Shown here piece by piece: positions 10,001-19,614 of a stretch of DNA of 64,000 nucleotides (its first letter is position 1; every line of letters begins with the position of its first letter). The stretch lies in NCBI RefSeq assembly GCF_003990185.1, contig NZ_RZHF01000015.1, forward strand, positions 186,136 through 250,135, read 5' to 3'. Origin of the DNA: Vreelandella nanhaiensis. Its GTDB lineage: Bacteria > Pseudomonadota > Gammaproteobacteria > Pseudomonadales > Halomonadaceae. The translations under genes were made by a program, and so were the position numbers. The notes beneath the pieces were generated by a model, which was not told the origin of the DNA, made no database searches, and saw nothing but the letters and a program-made list of their open reading frames with translations.

Positions 10001-11064
10001 GCATTAGCTCCTGCCTCAGATGTCTCGCGCTCCTCGGTGAGAATGCGGTCAATGATTCGGCGCGCCTGCACACCACCACCGTCGATATTGAGCTTTAACA
10101 GCTGGCGATCCGGGTAGCGTAAAAGGTTGCGCTGCTGCGCCTCGAGCATGTCCAGGTCTTCGGCAAAAATCTTGCCTTGACCCTCGCGGATTTTCTCGGT
10201 CAGCTCCTGATCCTCGGGTTTGAAATTGCGCGCCATCCCCCAGAAATACCAGATGGAGGTATCTGATTCAGGAGTAATAAAATCCACCACCACGCTTGAG
10301 GCTTTCTTGTCCGCTGGCGCATCAGCGCCGCCGTTGCCAGCATGTGCGACGCCGACTTCGATCAATACATGGCTAGGTGGGGTGAAGCGGCAAACCTGCC
10401 AGCGATCCACCGGCACGTCATCGGCCAAGCCGTTGCCGCGTAGCGCTGTCTGCCAGAAAGGCGGCGCTGGAATATTCTCCATTTGGCGGCTGGTAATGAC
10501 TTCATCGCCGTTTACCTTCGTATCGGGTGCTGCCTCCTCGATTTCCGGCTGTCCGATACTGGAGGCATGAACGTACGTCTCATGGGTTAAATCCATGAGA
10601 TTATCGATCATGAGTCGATACTCACACTGGATATGGTAGAGCCCGCCGCCATACGCCCAATCGGGGTTGTTCGCCCACTCAAGCTCTGGAATGAGGTTAG
10701 CGTCCGCTTTATCGGGATCGCCAGGCCAGAGCCAGATAAAACCATGGCGTTCCTCAACAGGGTACGATTGCACGCTGGGGAAGCCTCGAACACGTTGACC
10801 AGGCATGCTGTCGCACTTGCCGCTGCAGTTCATCTCAAGGCCATGGTAGCCGCATACCAGCTTGCCATCGCGCACAAAACCTAAGGAGAGCGGCGCCCCA
10901 CGGTGGGGGCAGAAGTCTTCCATGGCAGCGACGCGGCCTTCATCACCGCGGAAGAAAACGAGTTGCTTGTTGCAAATGGTTCTTCCTAGTGGTTTATCGG
11001 CGAGTTCATCGGGAGTACAGGCAACGTACCATGTGTTTAGCGGGTAGGGGGCTTGCTGAGTCAC
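9997..11064 (-). CDS. vanA: Vanillate O-demethylase, oxygenase subunit
   Basis: This 355-residue Rieske oxygenase demethylates vanillate to protocatechuate plus formaldehyde. The Rieske ligands are visible as CPHRG and CGYHG near residues 47-70, and the mononuclear iron segment as NLMDLTHETYVH. The formaldehyde can be handled by the fdhA product encoded at 27,668. The gene is divergent from vanR, with a VanR-type operator about 40 bases upstream of the start, and forms an operon with vanB. Confidence 0.94.
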   Translation of the reverse strand: MTQQAPYPLNTWYVACTPDELADKPLGRTICNKQLVFFRGDEGRVAAMEDFCPHRGAPLSLGFVRDGKLVCGYHGLEMNCSGKCDSMPGQRVRGFPSVQSYPVEERHGFIWLWPGDPDKADANLIPELEWANNPDWAYGGGLYHIQCEYRLMIDNLMDLTHETYVHASSIGQPEIEEAAPDTKVNGDEVITSRQMENIPAPPFWQTALRGNGLADDVPVDRWQVCRFTPPSHVLIEVGVAHAGNGGADAPADKKASSVVVDFITPESDTSIWYFWGMARNFKPEDQELTEKIREGQGKIFAEDLDMLEAQQRNLLRYPDRQLLKLNIDGGGVQARRIIDRILTEERETSEAGANA

Positions 11065-11105
11065 GGGGCACTCCTTATTGAAATTTGTTATTGGTTTTTC
11101 TTTCT

Positions 11106-11117
11106 TTTGGATCCAAA
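11106..11117. promoter_or_regulatory. VanR operator
   Basis: TTTGGATCCAAA is a perfect 12-base palindrome in the vanA-vanR divergent region. It differs only in the outermost base pair from the VanR operator ATTGGATCCAAT known from Caulobacter. The position suits repression of vanAB and autoregulation of vanR. Confidence 0.75.
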
Positions 11118-11208
11118 GTAAAGGCTATAGGGGTTTTTATCGTCAACCTAGACTTTGGTGTAGGGTATTAATTAAACACCCCAATGTTATGAAAATGAGA
11201 GAAGACAA

Positions 11209-11874
11209 ATGAGCAGCAGCAATCAAAACGTAGCCAGCCAACTGCGCAAGTTGATTGAGGATGGTCACTATCCCCAAGGGGAGCGGTTAGGTGAAGAGGC
11301 CGTTGCAGAGCAGTTGGGGATATCAAGAACCCCGGTGCGCTTGGCATTCCGTACGCTTGAACAAGAAGGGCTGCTTAAGCGTGCGGGCAAGCGTGGCTTT
11401 ATGGTACGTGAATTTACCGATGCGGATGTGCACTGTGCTGTGGAGGTGCGTGGAGTGCTTGAGGGCCTCGCCGCACGGCGTTTGGCGGAACACGGCGTGT
11501 CTAGCCAGCAGCGTGAGGAATTTGAATTTTGGATCCATAAAGGTAGGGAAGTGCTTGATAAGGGATATTTGGTTGAAGAGGATATTCAAAGCTGGATAGA
11601 GCTTAACTGGCATTTTCACGAGCTAATTGTGTGCTCGGCCGGTAGCGGCGTTATCGCCGATGCCATTTCACGCAATAACCATCTGCCTTTTGCGGCGGCT
11701 GCTTCCATCGTAATTGATAAAGGTAAGCTCTCGCATGAGTACCGCAAGCTTCAGCTTGCCCAACTCCATCATGAGCTTATTTTTCAATCGCTTGTAAATG
11801 GTGAAGGGGCACGTGTCGAGATGTTAATGCGCGAGCATGCGCTAATTGGGATCCGCTACTCGGAACTTCTTTGA
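11209..11874 (+). CDS. vanR: GntR-family (FadR subfamily) repressor of vanillate catabolism
   Basis: This 221-residue regulator has an N-terminal winged helix-turn-helix (GEEAVAEQLGISRTPVRLAFRTLEQEGLL) and an all-helical C-terminal ligand domain of the FCD type. It is divergent from vanAB with a VanR-type palindrome between them. By analogy it represses vanAB until vanillate binds. A near-copy of the operator (TTTGGATCCATA, 11528-11539) lies inside its own coding region. Confidence 0.88.
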   Translation: MSSSNQNVASQLRKLIEDGHYPQGERLGEEAVAEQLGISRTPVRLAFRTLEQEGLLKRAGKRGFMVREFTDADVHCAVEVRGVLEGLAARRLAEHGVSSQQREEFEFWIHKGREVLDKGYLVEEDIQSWIELNWHFHELIVCSAGSGVIADAISRNNHLPFAAAASIVIDKGKLSHEYRKLQLAQLHHELIFQSLVNGEGARVEMLMREHALIGIRYSELL

Positions 11875-11884
11875 TACCGGTGCT

Positions 11885-11901
11885 CTTTATATCGTATAAA
11901 G
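11885..11901. other. Inverted repeat downstream of vanR
   Basis: CTTTATA-TCG-TATAAAG is an exact 7+7 inverted repeat 10 bases after the vanR stop. It is AT-rich with no T-run, so it is more likely a protein-binding site than a terminator. It lies about 155 bases before the TRAP gene start. Confidence 0.4.
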
Positions 11902-11999
11902 CCAAAATTAAATACGGGTTGGAAAGTTATAAAGAAGGTTGATGTAGACCAAGGTCGATTGGCTCTATGGCGGCGAGTGGATTAAGGTTGGCTCAGTAA

Positions 12000-12017
12000 A
12001 ACGAACTAATATTCGTT
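12000..12017. promoter_or_regulatory. Candidate operator upstream of TRAP dctPQM
   Basis: AACGAA-N6-TTCGTT is an 18-base dyad about 40 bases before the binding-protein start. No obvious binding protein is known for it; VanR is an unlikely candidate because the motif differs from its operator. Confidence 0.35.
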
Positions 12018-12056
12018 ATGCGAACAAACGCATGCTTAAGGCTCGGAGTCTTCCCC

Positions 12057-13088
12057 ATGAAAACAAAATTAACTCAGTGTGTGCTGGCAGCCGCCATTGC
12101 AGGTCTATCGATGAGTGCGGCTCAGGCTTCGACGACCTTACGTATGGCTCACTTCTGGCCAGGAGCATCAGGTGTCAACGAAGATATCCTACAAGTATGG
12201 GCCGATACGATTGCTGAAGAATCCGGTGGCGATCTAGCCGTTCAGATGTTCCCTTCGGGCACGCTAGCCAAGCCCGACTCCATTTACGAAGCAGCCGCCA
12301 ATGGCATCGCTGATATCGGTGCAACAGCGCAGGGCTACACGGCTGGCCGCTTCCCTCTTTCGCAGATTGTTGAACTCCCCGGTGTGGCAAGTTCAGCCAC
12401 CCAGGGCGCTTGTGTGCTGCAAACTCTTTACGACGATGGTCATCTGGATAGCGAATACGAAGATACGCGTCCGTTGTTCATGTTCACTACCGGACCGGGC
12501 GGTATTCACACTATTGGTACCGATGTTCAAACACCTGCTGATCTAGAAGGGCTACGTATCCGTCGTCCCACGGCGGTTGCCGGCCAAATGTTGGAGAACA
12601 TGGGCGCAAGCCCCGTAGGTATGCCAGCGCCGGATATTTATACCGCCATGCAGCGTGGCGTTATTGATGGTTTGAGCTTTCCCTGGGAGGGCCTAAAGGG
12701 CTTTCGTATCAACGAGCTGGTGAGCTACCACACAGAAGTGCCGTTTTATACGCTAGTGTTTGTTGCCACCATGAACCAGCGTACTTATGAGCGTTTATCT
12801 CCCGAGCAACAAGCGGTGATCGACAACAACTCCGGCATGAAGTGGGCAGAAAAAGCCGGTGCCGTGTTTGACCGTCTTGATGTAGAAGGTAAACAGGAAG
12901 CCGTTGACGCGGGCCATACCATTCGTGAAATCGAAAACCCGCTTGAGAACCCTGACTGGCAGGGCCCGCTGGAAGCAGGTATCGAAATCTACCTCAGCGA
13001 GCTGGAAGGGCGTGGTTTGAGCCAGGCACGTGAGGTCTATGAGGCGGCGTTAGCAGCCAGCGCCTCTTGCGCCGGTTCGCAGGAGTAA
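12057..13088 (+). CDS. TRAP transporter substrate-binding protein (DctP family), copy C
   Basis: This is a 343-residue periplasmic receptor with a signal peptide (MKTKLTQ start, likely cleavage after MSAAQA) and a mature start of STTLRMAHFWPGA. It shares the MQRGVIDGLSFPWEGLK block and the two cysteines (GACVL and the C-terminal ASCAG) with copies A and B. An ATG at 12018 is in frame, but the one at 12057 has GGAG nine bases upstream and gives a normal signal peptide. It is the only one of the three copies followed by dctQM, with no gap. An aromatic carboxylate ligand is inferred from context. Confidence 0.92.
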   Translation: MKTKLTQCVLAAAIAGLSMSAAQASTTLRMAHFWPGASGVNEDILQVWADTIAEESGGDLAVQMFPSGTLAKPDSIYEAAANGIADIGATAQGYTAGRFPLSQIVELPGVASSATQGACVLQTLYDDGHLDSEYEDTRPLFMFTTGPGGIHTIGTDVQTPADLEGLRIRRPTAVAGQMLENMGASPVGMPAPDIYTAMQRGVIDGLSFPWEGLKGFRINELVSYHTEVPFYTLVFVATMNQRTYERLSPEQQAVIDNNSGMKWAEKAGAVFDRLDVEGKQEAVDAGHTIREIENPLENPDWQGPLEAGIEIYLSELEGRGLSQAREVYEAALAASASCAGSQE

Positions 13089-13091
13089 TTG

Positions 13092-13619
13092 ATGCAGACC
13101 TACCTAGAGAGGGCCAGCCATTGGCTGGCCTTACTATGCCGCTGGGTCGCGGGTGTGGCATTGGTGGCGCTTTTATTAGTAACCATTGCGGATGTGAGCA
13201 CGCGTTATCTTTATCGTTTAACGGAAGGCGCCATAGCGCTACGCGTGAGTGGAAGCGTGGAGCTGGTGAGCTACTTGATGCTCTGTTCATTGCTGGCCGC
13301 TATGGCGGCCAACGTGGAAAAGAGCCAGGTTGTTGTGGAGGCACTGTCCCATAGCCTTCCTCAGTGGATAAAAAACCGGCTTCACGGTGTTTATCTAATT
13401 GGTTTTGCAGCGTTAGGGCTGGTGCTGTTTACAGGACTTCTGGATTCAGCGGCGGCTGCTTCGCGCCATGGCGAGGTCACCCAGGATTTGCGCCTACCGA
13501 TGGGCCCAATCTACTACGCCGCAGCAGTACTTAGCTTGCTGTTAGGCGTGAGAAGCGCGCTGCACGCCCTTTTGGGAGCGCTGTTTGGCGTCGAAGGAGA
13601 GGTTTCCAATGGGGAGTGA
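13092..13619 (+). CDS. TRAP transporter small permease (DctQ family)
   Basis: This is a 175-residue inner-membrane protein with four predicted hydrophobic segments, the usual DctQ layout. It starts right after the binding protein (AGGAG at 13081-13085) and overlaps dctM. It pairs with the large subunit in sodium-driven uptake. It is probably shared with the two orphan receptors in this region, which is an inference. Confidence 0.88.
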   Translation: MQTYLERASHWLALLCRWVAGVALVALLLVTIADVSTRYLYRLTEGAIALRVSGSVELVSYLMLCSLLAAMAANVEKSQVVVEALSHSLPQWIKNRLHGVYLIGFAALGLVLFTGLLDSAAAASRHGEVTQDLRLPMGPIYYAAAVLSLLLGVRSALHALLGALFGVEGEVSNGE

Positions 13620-14898
13620 AATGATAGGGGCCATAGGCCTCGGTCTGCTGTTGGTGCTAATGGTACTGCGCGTACCTGTTGCCCTGACCATGCTATTGAT
13701 TGGTGTGGGTGGCTTTGCCTGGGTGATCAGTTGGAGTGCAGCGATTGCCCAGCTAAAAACGGTGCCTATAGAGGTGCTTTCCAATTACAGTTTCAGCGCT
13801 GTACCCATGTTCATCTTGATGGGGGTACTGGCGGCGCACTCGGGCATGGCGGGTAAGCTTTTTGATGCCACGCGCACCATCTGTGGTGGATGGAAAGGTG
13901 GTCTGGCTATTGCGGCAGTAGGCTCGTGCGGCGTCTTTTCGGCGATTTCAGGTTCCTCGCTGGCGACGGCCAGCACCATGACGCGTGTGGCGCTTCCCGA
14001 AATGGAGCGCTATGGTTACAACCGTGGCCTGGCCACCGGTGCGCTGGCCGCTGGCGGCACGCTAGGCATCATGATCCCTCCCAGTATTGCCCTGCTGATC
14101 TACGCCATACTCACCGAGCAATCGGTGGGCGACATGTTCATGGCGGGGTTGATTCCGGGGTTGATGGGGCTTGTCATGTACGCGCTGACGGTAACCGTTG
14201 TCATGCGGTTGCGCCCCTCGCTGGCGGTGGCAGGTGAGCCTACTTCGTGGCGAGCCAAGTTGGGCTCAATATCGGGACTAATTCCCTTCTTCGCCGTTTT
14301 CCTGGTGATGATACTAGGCATCTACTTTGGTCTTTTCACACCTACAGAAGGGGCAAGTGTCGGGGCTTTCGCTACGCTGCTCTATGCGCTCTTCAAAGGT
14401 ATGCGCTGGGTAGGCTTGTGGCGAAGCGTTCAGGAGACGTTGGCGCTTTCTGCTGTCGTCTTTTTCATGCTGGTAGGCGCTGAAACGCTTGGCTACTTTA
14501 TTTCTGTATCGCGTATTTCTTTTTCGATTAGCGACTTTTTGTATGGAACGGAGATGACGCCTATCGTCATCGTACTATGCATCCTGCTACTCTATTTTGT
14601 CCTTGGCATGTTCATGGACTCGATCGCGATGCTGGTCATTACTGTGCCGGTGGTCTTCCCGATTATTCAGGCGCTGGGCATTGATCCCGTATGGTTCGGG
14701 ATTATTACGGTATTAACGGTCGAGCTTGGGTTGATTACGCCGCCTGTAGGCATGAACGTGTTTGTCATCAAGGCAATGGCACCACACGTTGGGCTAGGCG
14801 AGATATTTAAAGGTGTGGCACCCTTTATCGTAGCCGATTTTATTCGTTTGGCGTTGCTGATAGCGTTTCCTGTGCTCAGCACGTTCTTCTTGCTGTAG
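13609..14898 (+). CDS. TRAP transporter large permease (DctM family)
   Basis: This is a multi-spanning (about 12 segments) transport subunit of about 429 residues. Typical DctM stretches are seen: PMFILMGVLAAHSGMA, SGSSLATASTMTRVALPEM, GGTLGIMIPPSI and FTPTEGASVGAF. An in-frame start exists at 13585, but 13609 lies nine bases after AAGGAGAGG. The gene overlaps dctQ by about 11 bases. Confidence 0.92.
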   Translation: MGSEMIGAIGLGLLLVLMVLRVPVALTMLLIGVGGFAWVISWSAAIAQLKTVPIEVLSNYSFSAVPMFILMGVLAAHSGMAGKLFDATRTICGGWKGGLAIAAVGSCGVFSAISGSSLATASTMTRVALPEMERYGYNRGLATGALAAGGTLGIMIPPSIALLIYAILTEQSVGDMFMAGLIPGLMGLVMYALTVTVVMRLRPSLAVAGEPTSWRAKLGSISGLIPFFAVFLVMILGIYFGLFTPTEGASVGAFATLLYALFKGMRWVGLWRSVQETLALSAVVFFMLVGAETLGYFISVSRISFSISDFLYGTEMTPIVIVLCILLLYFVLGMFMDSIAMLVITVPVVFPIIQALGIDPVWFGIITVLTVELGLITPPVGMNVFVIKAMAPHVGLGEIFKGVAPFIVADFIRLALLIAFPVLSTFFLL

Positions 14899-14925
14899 AG
14901 AATTGATCTCTTGGCGGTTCGGTAC

Positions 14926-14950
14926 GGCTAATGCGCCTTATGCATTAGCC
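14926..14950. other. Stem-loop between convergent genes (possible terminator)
   Basis: A GGCTAATGC/GCATTAGCC nine-base stem with a seven-base loop lies 28 bases after the dctM stop. No T-run follows on either strand, so intrinsic termination is uncertain. Confidence 0.4.
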
Positions 14951-14969
14951 GCCATTTGAATAAAGGCCC

Positions 14970-15671
14970 TTAAAAATAGGATTCAAGTCTTTCACGCAGC
15001 TGCGAACAATAGGTAGCGCTCTCGATTCGGCTATTGGCCAGCATGTTTTCCAGCAGCGCTGCACGTTTTTTTGAGGATGAAGGCAGTGCCTTAATATGGG
15101 TATCGATCCAGATAAGGCGCTGTTGATCGTCCATTAACAGATTATCCAGATGCAGGTCGCGGTGATAATAGCCCGCCTTGGCGAGCTGAATGACCTGCAA
15201 GCTCAATGTCTCGATAAACGAATAACGGCCAGCCTCATCCAGCGTTTCAAAATAGACGCTGCCAGTCACACAGTTTTCTATATGCTTCATGGCATACAGC
15301 GAACCCAGAGGGTTCAGGAAATTAAGCGCCACACCGTAACAGCGTACATCTACCGTGTGTTGGCCTAGCTGCTCAAGGATACGGCGGCTAGCGAATTCCT
15401 TGCGTGCATCGTAGGTGCCTGCTAAGCGCTTGGAAATAATGTCGCGCCCCAACCAGCGCCAGAAATGCTCTTTAGGGGAGTATTTGTCCCGCACCAACTT
15501 AAACAGCGTGCCTGACTGCGCTTGAACGTAGAAGTGGCTGTTGCTTTGGCTATCCATAGGTGGCATTGACTCCAAGCCGTGCAAGCTCAATTGAGGCTCA
15601 TTTTGAGTTCGGCGGATCAAGTACCAGTAAGGTCGTTCAGGAAAGAGAAAGCGTTGCAGCTTTTTATACAT
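14970..15671 (-). CDS. Small protein kinase-like protein (LPS-kinase/BUD32-like family)
   Basis: This 233-residue protein has a kinase-type catalytic loop, YYHRDLHLDNLLM at about residues 167-179. It is followed by WIDTH, which carries the metal-binding Asp where DFG would lie. This pattern is typical of the WaaP/Kdo-kinase (InaA) and RIO/BUD32-like bacterial families that phosphorylate lipopolysaccharide core sugars. The substrate cannot be assigned. It is cytoplasmic, with no signal or membrane segment. It lies between the TRAP operon and pobR without an obvious link to aromatic catabolism. Confidence 0.65.
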   Translation of the reverse strand: MYKKLQRFLFPERPYWYLIRRTQNEPQLSLHGLESMPPMDSQSNSHFYVQAQSGTLFKLVRDKYSPKEHFWRWLGRDIISKRLAGTYDARKEFASRRILEQLGQHTVDVRCYGVALNFLNPLGSLYAMKHIENCVTGSVYFETLDEAGRYSFIETLSLQVIQLAKAGYYHRDLHLDNLLMDDQQRLIWIDTHIKALPSSSKKRAALLENMLANSRIESATYCSQLRERLESYF

Positions 15672-15730
15672 TTTAAACCTTGGTATTAAAATTCAACGCT
15701 TGCGTTATTTAACACTAAAGCGATAACGGG

Positions 15731-16654
15731 CTAGCCGCCGGCCTGAAGTGTTGCTTCATTGACATGCCCTGTTTGGCGCTGACGAAACTCGCGCGGCGCC
15801 ATGGCGGTATTGCGCTTGAAAAAGCGCGTGAAGTAGGCCGGCTCAGAAAACCCAAGGCTATCGGCAATTTGAGCAATTGTCATGTTGGTATAGGTAAGCT
15901 GGCGTTTGGCTTCCAGAAGAATTCTCTCATGAAGCATTTGCAGGGCGCTAAGGCCCACCATTTTCCGACACAGTAAATTAAGGTGGGCGCTGCTGATATC
16001 AAGCTGTCTGGCGAAGTCTTCGATACTGGGCTGCTCCCGGTAGCGCTGCTCGATCAGCGTTTGGAATTGCTCAAGGTGCTGGCGCCCTTTCTCACGCCGC
16101 TGAGGCCCCAGACGCTTAACGCTGGCCTGAGCAGGCACCACCAGGCGCTCCAGCTCTATCGTCAGTACCTGGGTTAACGCTTCAAGCAGCTGGTTTCGGC
16201 CCAGTGCAGGATAGCGATACTCCTGATCGATCTGGGCGACCAACTTGGCAATGCGCGTTGTGCTATGGGTAGAAGCCAGGCGATAAAAATCGGCTTTCTT
16301 TAATACTTTTCCGTCATTCAAGGCGCTATGCAGATGATCCGCTAACGGTTTTGCCAAGGTAATAATGTGGCCTTGTATGTCTGAAGAGAAGAGAAAACCA
16401 TGAATCGTCATGGCGGGCACAATGATGGCTGCCATGCCCTGTAGCTGATGGCTGGTGCCTTCCAGCTCTAGCTCAACGCTTCCTTGGCTAATAAAGAGAA
16501 TATGCACAAGGTCGGCATGCCGGTGTGGGCGAATACGCCAGTCATGCAGGTGGCTGCGCTCTGGAATTGACTCGCAGTGCAGAAGATCTGGAGTGGGCCA
16601 ATGCTGCGTCTCACCGTAGAGCTTGAAGACGGGAACGACGGCGGTTGATGACAT
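15731..16654 (-). CDS. pobR: AraC-family regulator of 4-hydroxybenzoate catabolism
   Basis: This 307-residue regulator has an N-terminal cupin-like ligand domain (RPHRHADLVHILFISQGSVE) and a C-terminal double helix-turn-helix AraC domain ending near SLGFSEPAYFTRFFKRNTAM. It is divergent from pobA, the arrangement of AraC-type PobR proteins in Pseudomonas and Azotobacter. It probably activates pobA with 4-hydroxybenzoate. Confidence 0.82.
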   Translation of the reverse strand: MSSTAVVPVFKLYGETQHWPTPDLLHCESIPERSHLHDWRIRPHRHADLVHILFISQGSVELELEGTSHQLQGMAAIIVPAMTIHGFLFSSDIQGHIITLAKPLADHLHSALNDGKVLKKADFYRLASTHSTTRIAKLVAQIDQEYRYPALGRNQLLEALTQVLTIELERLVVPAQASVKRLGPQRREKGRQHLEQFQTLIEQRYREQPSIEDFARQLDISSAHLNLLCRKMVGLSALQMLHERILLEAKRQLTYTNMTIAQIADSLGFSEPAYFTRFFKRNTAMAPREFRQRQTGHVNEATLQAGG

Positions 16655-16669
16655 GGCTACCTTAACTTT

Positions 16670-16730
16670 CAGTATGCGACTAAGGTTGAGGAAAGATACG
16701 CTAAAAGTCCAAAAAGTAATCCGTATACTG
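16670..16730. promoter_or_regulatory. pobR-pobA divergent region with a split dyad
   Basis: CAGTATGCG (16670-16678) and CGTATACTG (16722-16730) are inverted copies with one mismatch, 43 bases apart, in the 142-base divergent region. They are candidate PobR contact sites; AraC proteins can also use direct repeats, so this is tentative. Confidence 0.35.
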
Positions 16731-16778
16731 CCTTATTATGCCTGTCGTTTCATTGAAAAATACAAGAATAAACGATAG

Positions 16779-17981
<1,203 letters not shown>

Positions 17982-18009
17982 CCGTTGGCTACTTTTAGAT
18001 CTACCTTCT

Positions 18010-18034
18010 AGCCCAGGCATGCCTGGGCTTTTTT
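18010..18034 (+). terminator. Intrinsic terminator after pobA
   Basis: An AGCCCAGGC/GCCTGGGCT nine-base stem is followed by a run of T. It terminates pobA; there is no T-run on the other strand for the convergent sdaA. Confidence 0.85.
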
Positions 18035-18051
18035 ATCGAACAAAGACGTTG

Positions 18052-19434
18052 CTAGCACTCAATGGCATTAACGGCCAACCCACCCTTTGAAGTCTCCTTG
18101 TACTTATCCAGCATGTCCTTTCCGGTATCGCGCATGGTGCGGATAACTTTATCCAGGGAGATAAAGTGGGTGCCATCACCGCGCAAGGCCATTTGGGCAG
18201 CATTGATCGCCTTGATGGTGGCAATCGCGTTGCGCTCGATGCAGGGCACCTGAACCAGACCGCCCACCGGGTCGCAGGTGAGTCCCAGGTTGTGCTCCAA
18301 GCCGATTTCGGCGGCATTTTCTACCTGCTCGGGGGTGGCGCCCATGACTTCAGCCAGGCCGGCGGCTGCCATGGCGCATGCCGAGCCCACCTCGCCCTGG
18401 CAGCCCACCTCGGCGCCGGATATGGAGGCGTTTTTCTTGCACAGAATACCGATGGCACCTGCGGCCAGCAGGAAATCCACCACGTTACGCTCAGAGGCGC
18501 CAGCCTGAAACTTCATGTAGTAGTGCAGCACGGCCGGAATAATACCTGCTGCACCGTTGGTCGGAGCCGTGACCATGCGCCCACCCGCGGCATTCTCCTC
18601 GTTCACCGCCAGCGCAAAGATATTGACCCACTCCATGGCGGAGAAGGTCGTGGCGATCAGACAGTCGTTCTGCTCGGCGGCCAGCAGGCGCTGATGAAGC
18701 TGTCTTGCCCGGCGTTTGACATTAAGCCCGCCGGGCAGAACGCCTTCATGGGTCAGCCCGTTATCGATACACTCGCACATGACCTCCCAGATGCGCCAAA
18801 GCTCGTTGCGGATCTCTTCTTCTGAACGCCATGTCTTCTCGTTTTCCAGCATCAGGCGACTGATGCTCATGTTTTCGCGCTTGCATAGCGCCAAAAGTTC
18901 TTCGGCGGAGTTGAAGTCGAAGGGAATCTCAGCGGTATCCATATCTTCAAGCTTGGCATCCACCTGGTTTTGGTCGACCACAAAGCCACCGCCTACCGAG
19001 TAATATGTGTTTTCAATCAGCAGGCTGCCATCCTCGGCAAAAGCGCACAGTTTCATGGCGTTAGGATGGTGGGGTAGGCTCTCTTCATGAAAAATCATAT
19101 CCCGTTGCCAATCAAATGCGACATCTTTCTGGCGGCCCAATGACAGGCAGCAGGTCTCTTTCAACGCCGCAATCGTGGGATTGATAATTGAGGGATTGAT
19201 GGTGTCGGGGCGCTCGCCCAGCAAGCCCATGACAATGGCATGATCCGTTCCATGGCCAACGCCTGTGGCGGAAAGCGAGCCATACAGATGCACTTCCAGG
19301 CGGTTCACCTGGTTGAGGATCTGGCTATCGCGCAGAACCGCCGCAAACTTGAAGGCCGCCATCATGGGGCCAACCGTGTGTGAGCTGGATGGACCGACGC
19401 CAATCTTGAAAAGATCGAAGACACTGATAGGCAT
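18052..19434 (-). CDS. sdaA: L-serine ammonia-lyase (L-serine dehydratase), iron-sulfur type
   Basis: This 460-residue single-chain L-serine deaminase converts serine to pyruvate and ammonia with an oxygen-labile 4Fe-4S cluster. The cluster cysteines lie in [22 protein letters not shown] and the GLTCDPVGG stretch; SSSHTVGP near the N-terminus marks the other domain. In this locus it completes glycine betaine to pyruvate after GlyA. It is separated from purU by 180 bases, so it may have its own promoter. The start has AGAGG six bases upstream. sdaA and sdaB cannot be separated by sequence alone. Confidence 0.93.
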   Translation of the reverse strand: MPISVFDLFKIGVGPSSSHTVGPMMAAFKFAAVLRDSQILNQVNRLEVHLYGSLSATGVGHGTDHAIVMGLLGERPDTINPSIINPTIAALKETCCLSLGRQKDVAFDWQRDMIFHEESLPHHPNAMKLCAFAEDGSLLIENTYYSVGGGFVVDQNQVDAKLEDMDTAEIPFDFNSAEELLALCKRENMSISRLMLENEKTWRSEEEIRNELWRIWEVMCECIDNGLTHEGVLPGGLNVKRRARQLHQRLLAAEQNDCLIATTFSAMEWVNIFALAVNEENAAGGRMVTAPTNGAAGIIPAVLHYYMKFQAGASERNVVDFLLAAGAIGILCKKNASISGAEVGCQGEVGSACAMAAAGLAEVMGATPEQVENAAEIGLEHNLGLTCDPVGGLVQVPCIERNAIATIKAINAAQMALRGDGTHFISLDKVIRTMRDTGKDMLDKYKETSKGGLAVNAIEC

Positions 19435-19614
19435 GGAAGACCTCTGTATGAGAAATAAAACACCTGCTCAACGACTTTGCCTACAAGCTATATAGCTGGG
19501 ACAGGATAAACGCGGATTAATGCCGCACTTTCGTCACATAGCCCTGACCGGTGAACAGACTTAATAATTGTTTTACTGTTTATTGAAGAACGCCGTTTCT
19601 AGGACATTACGTTA

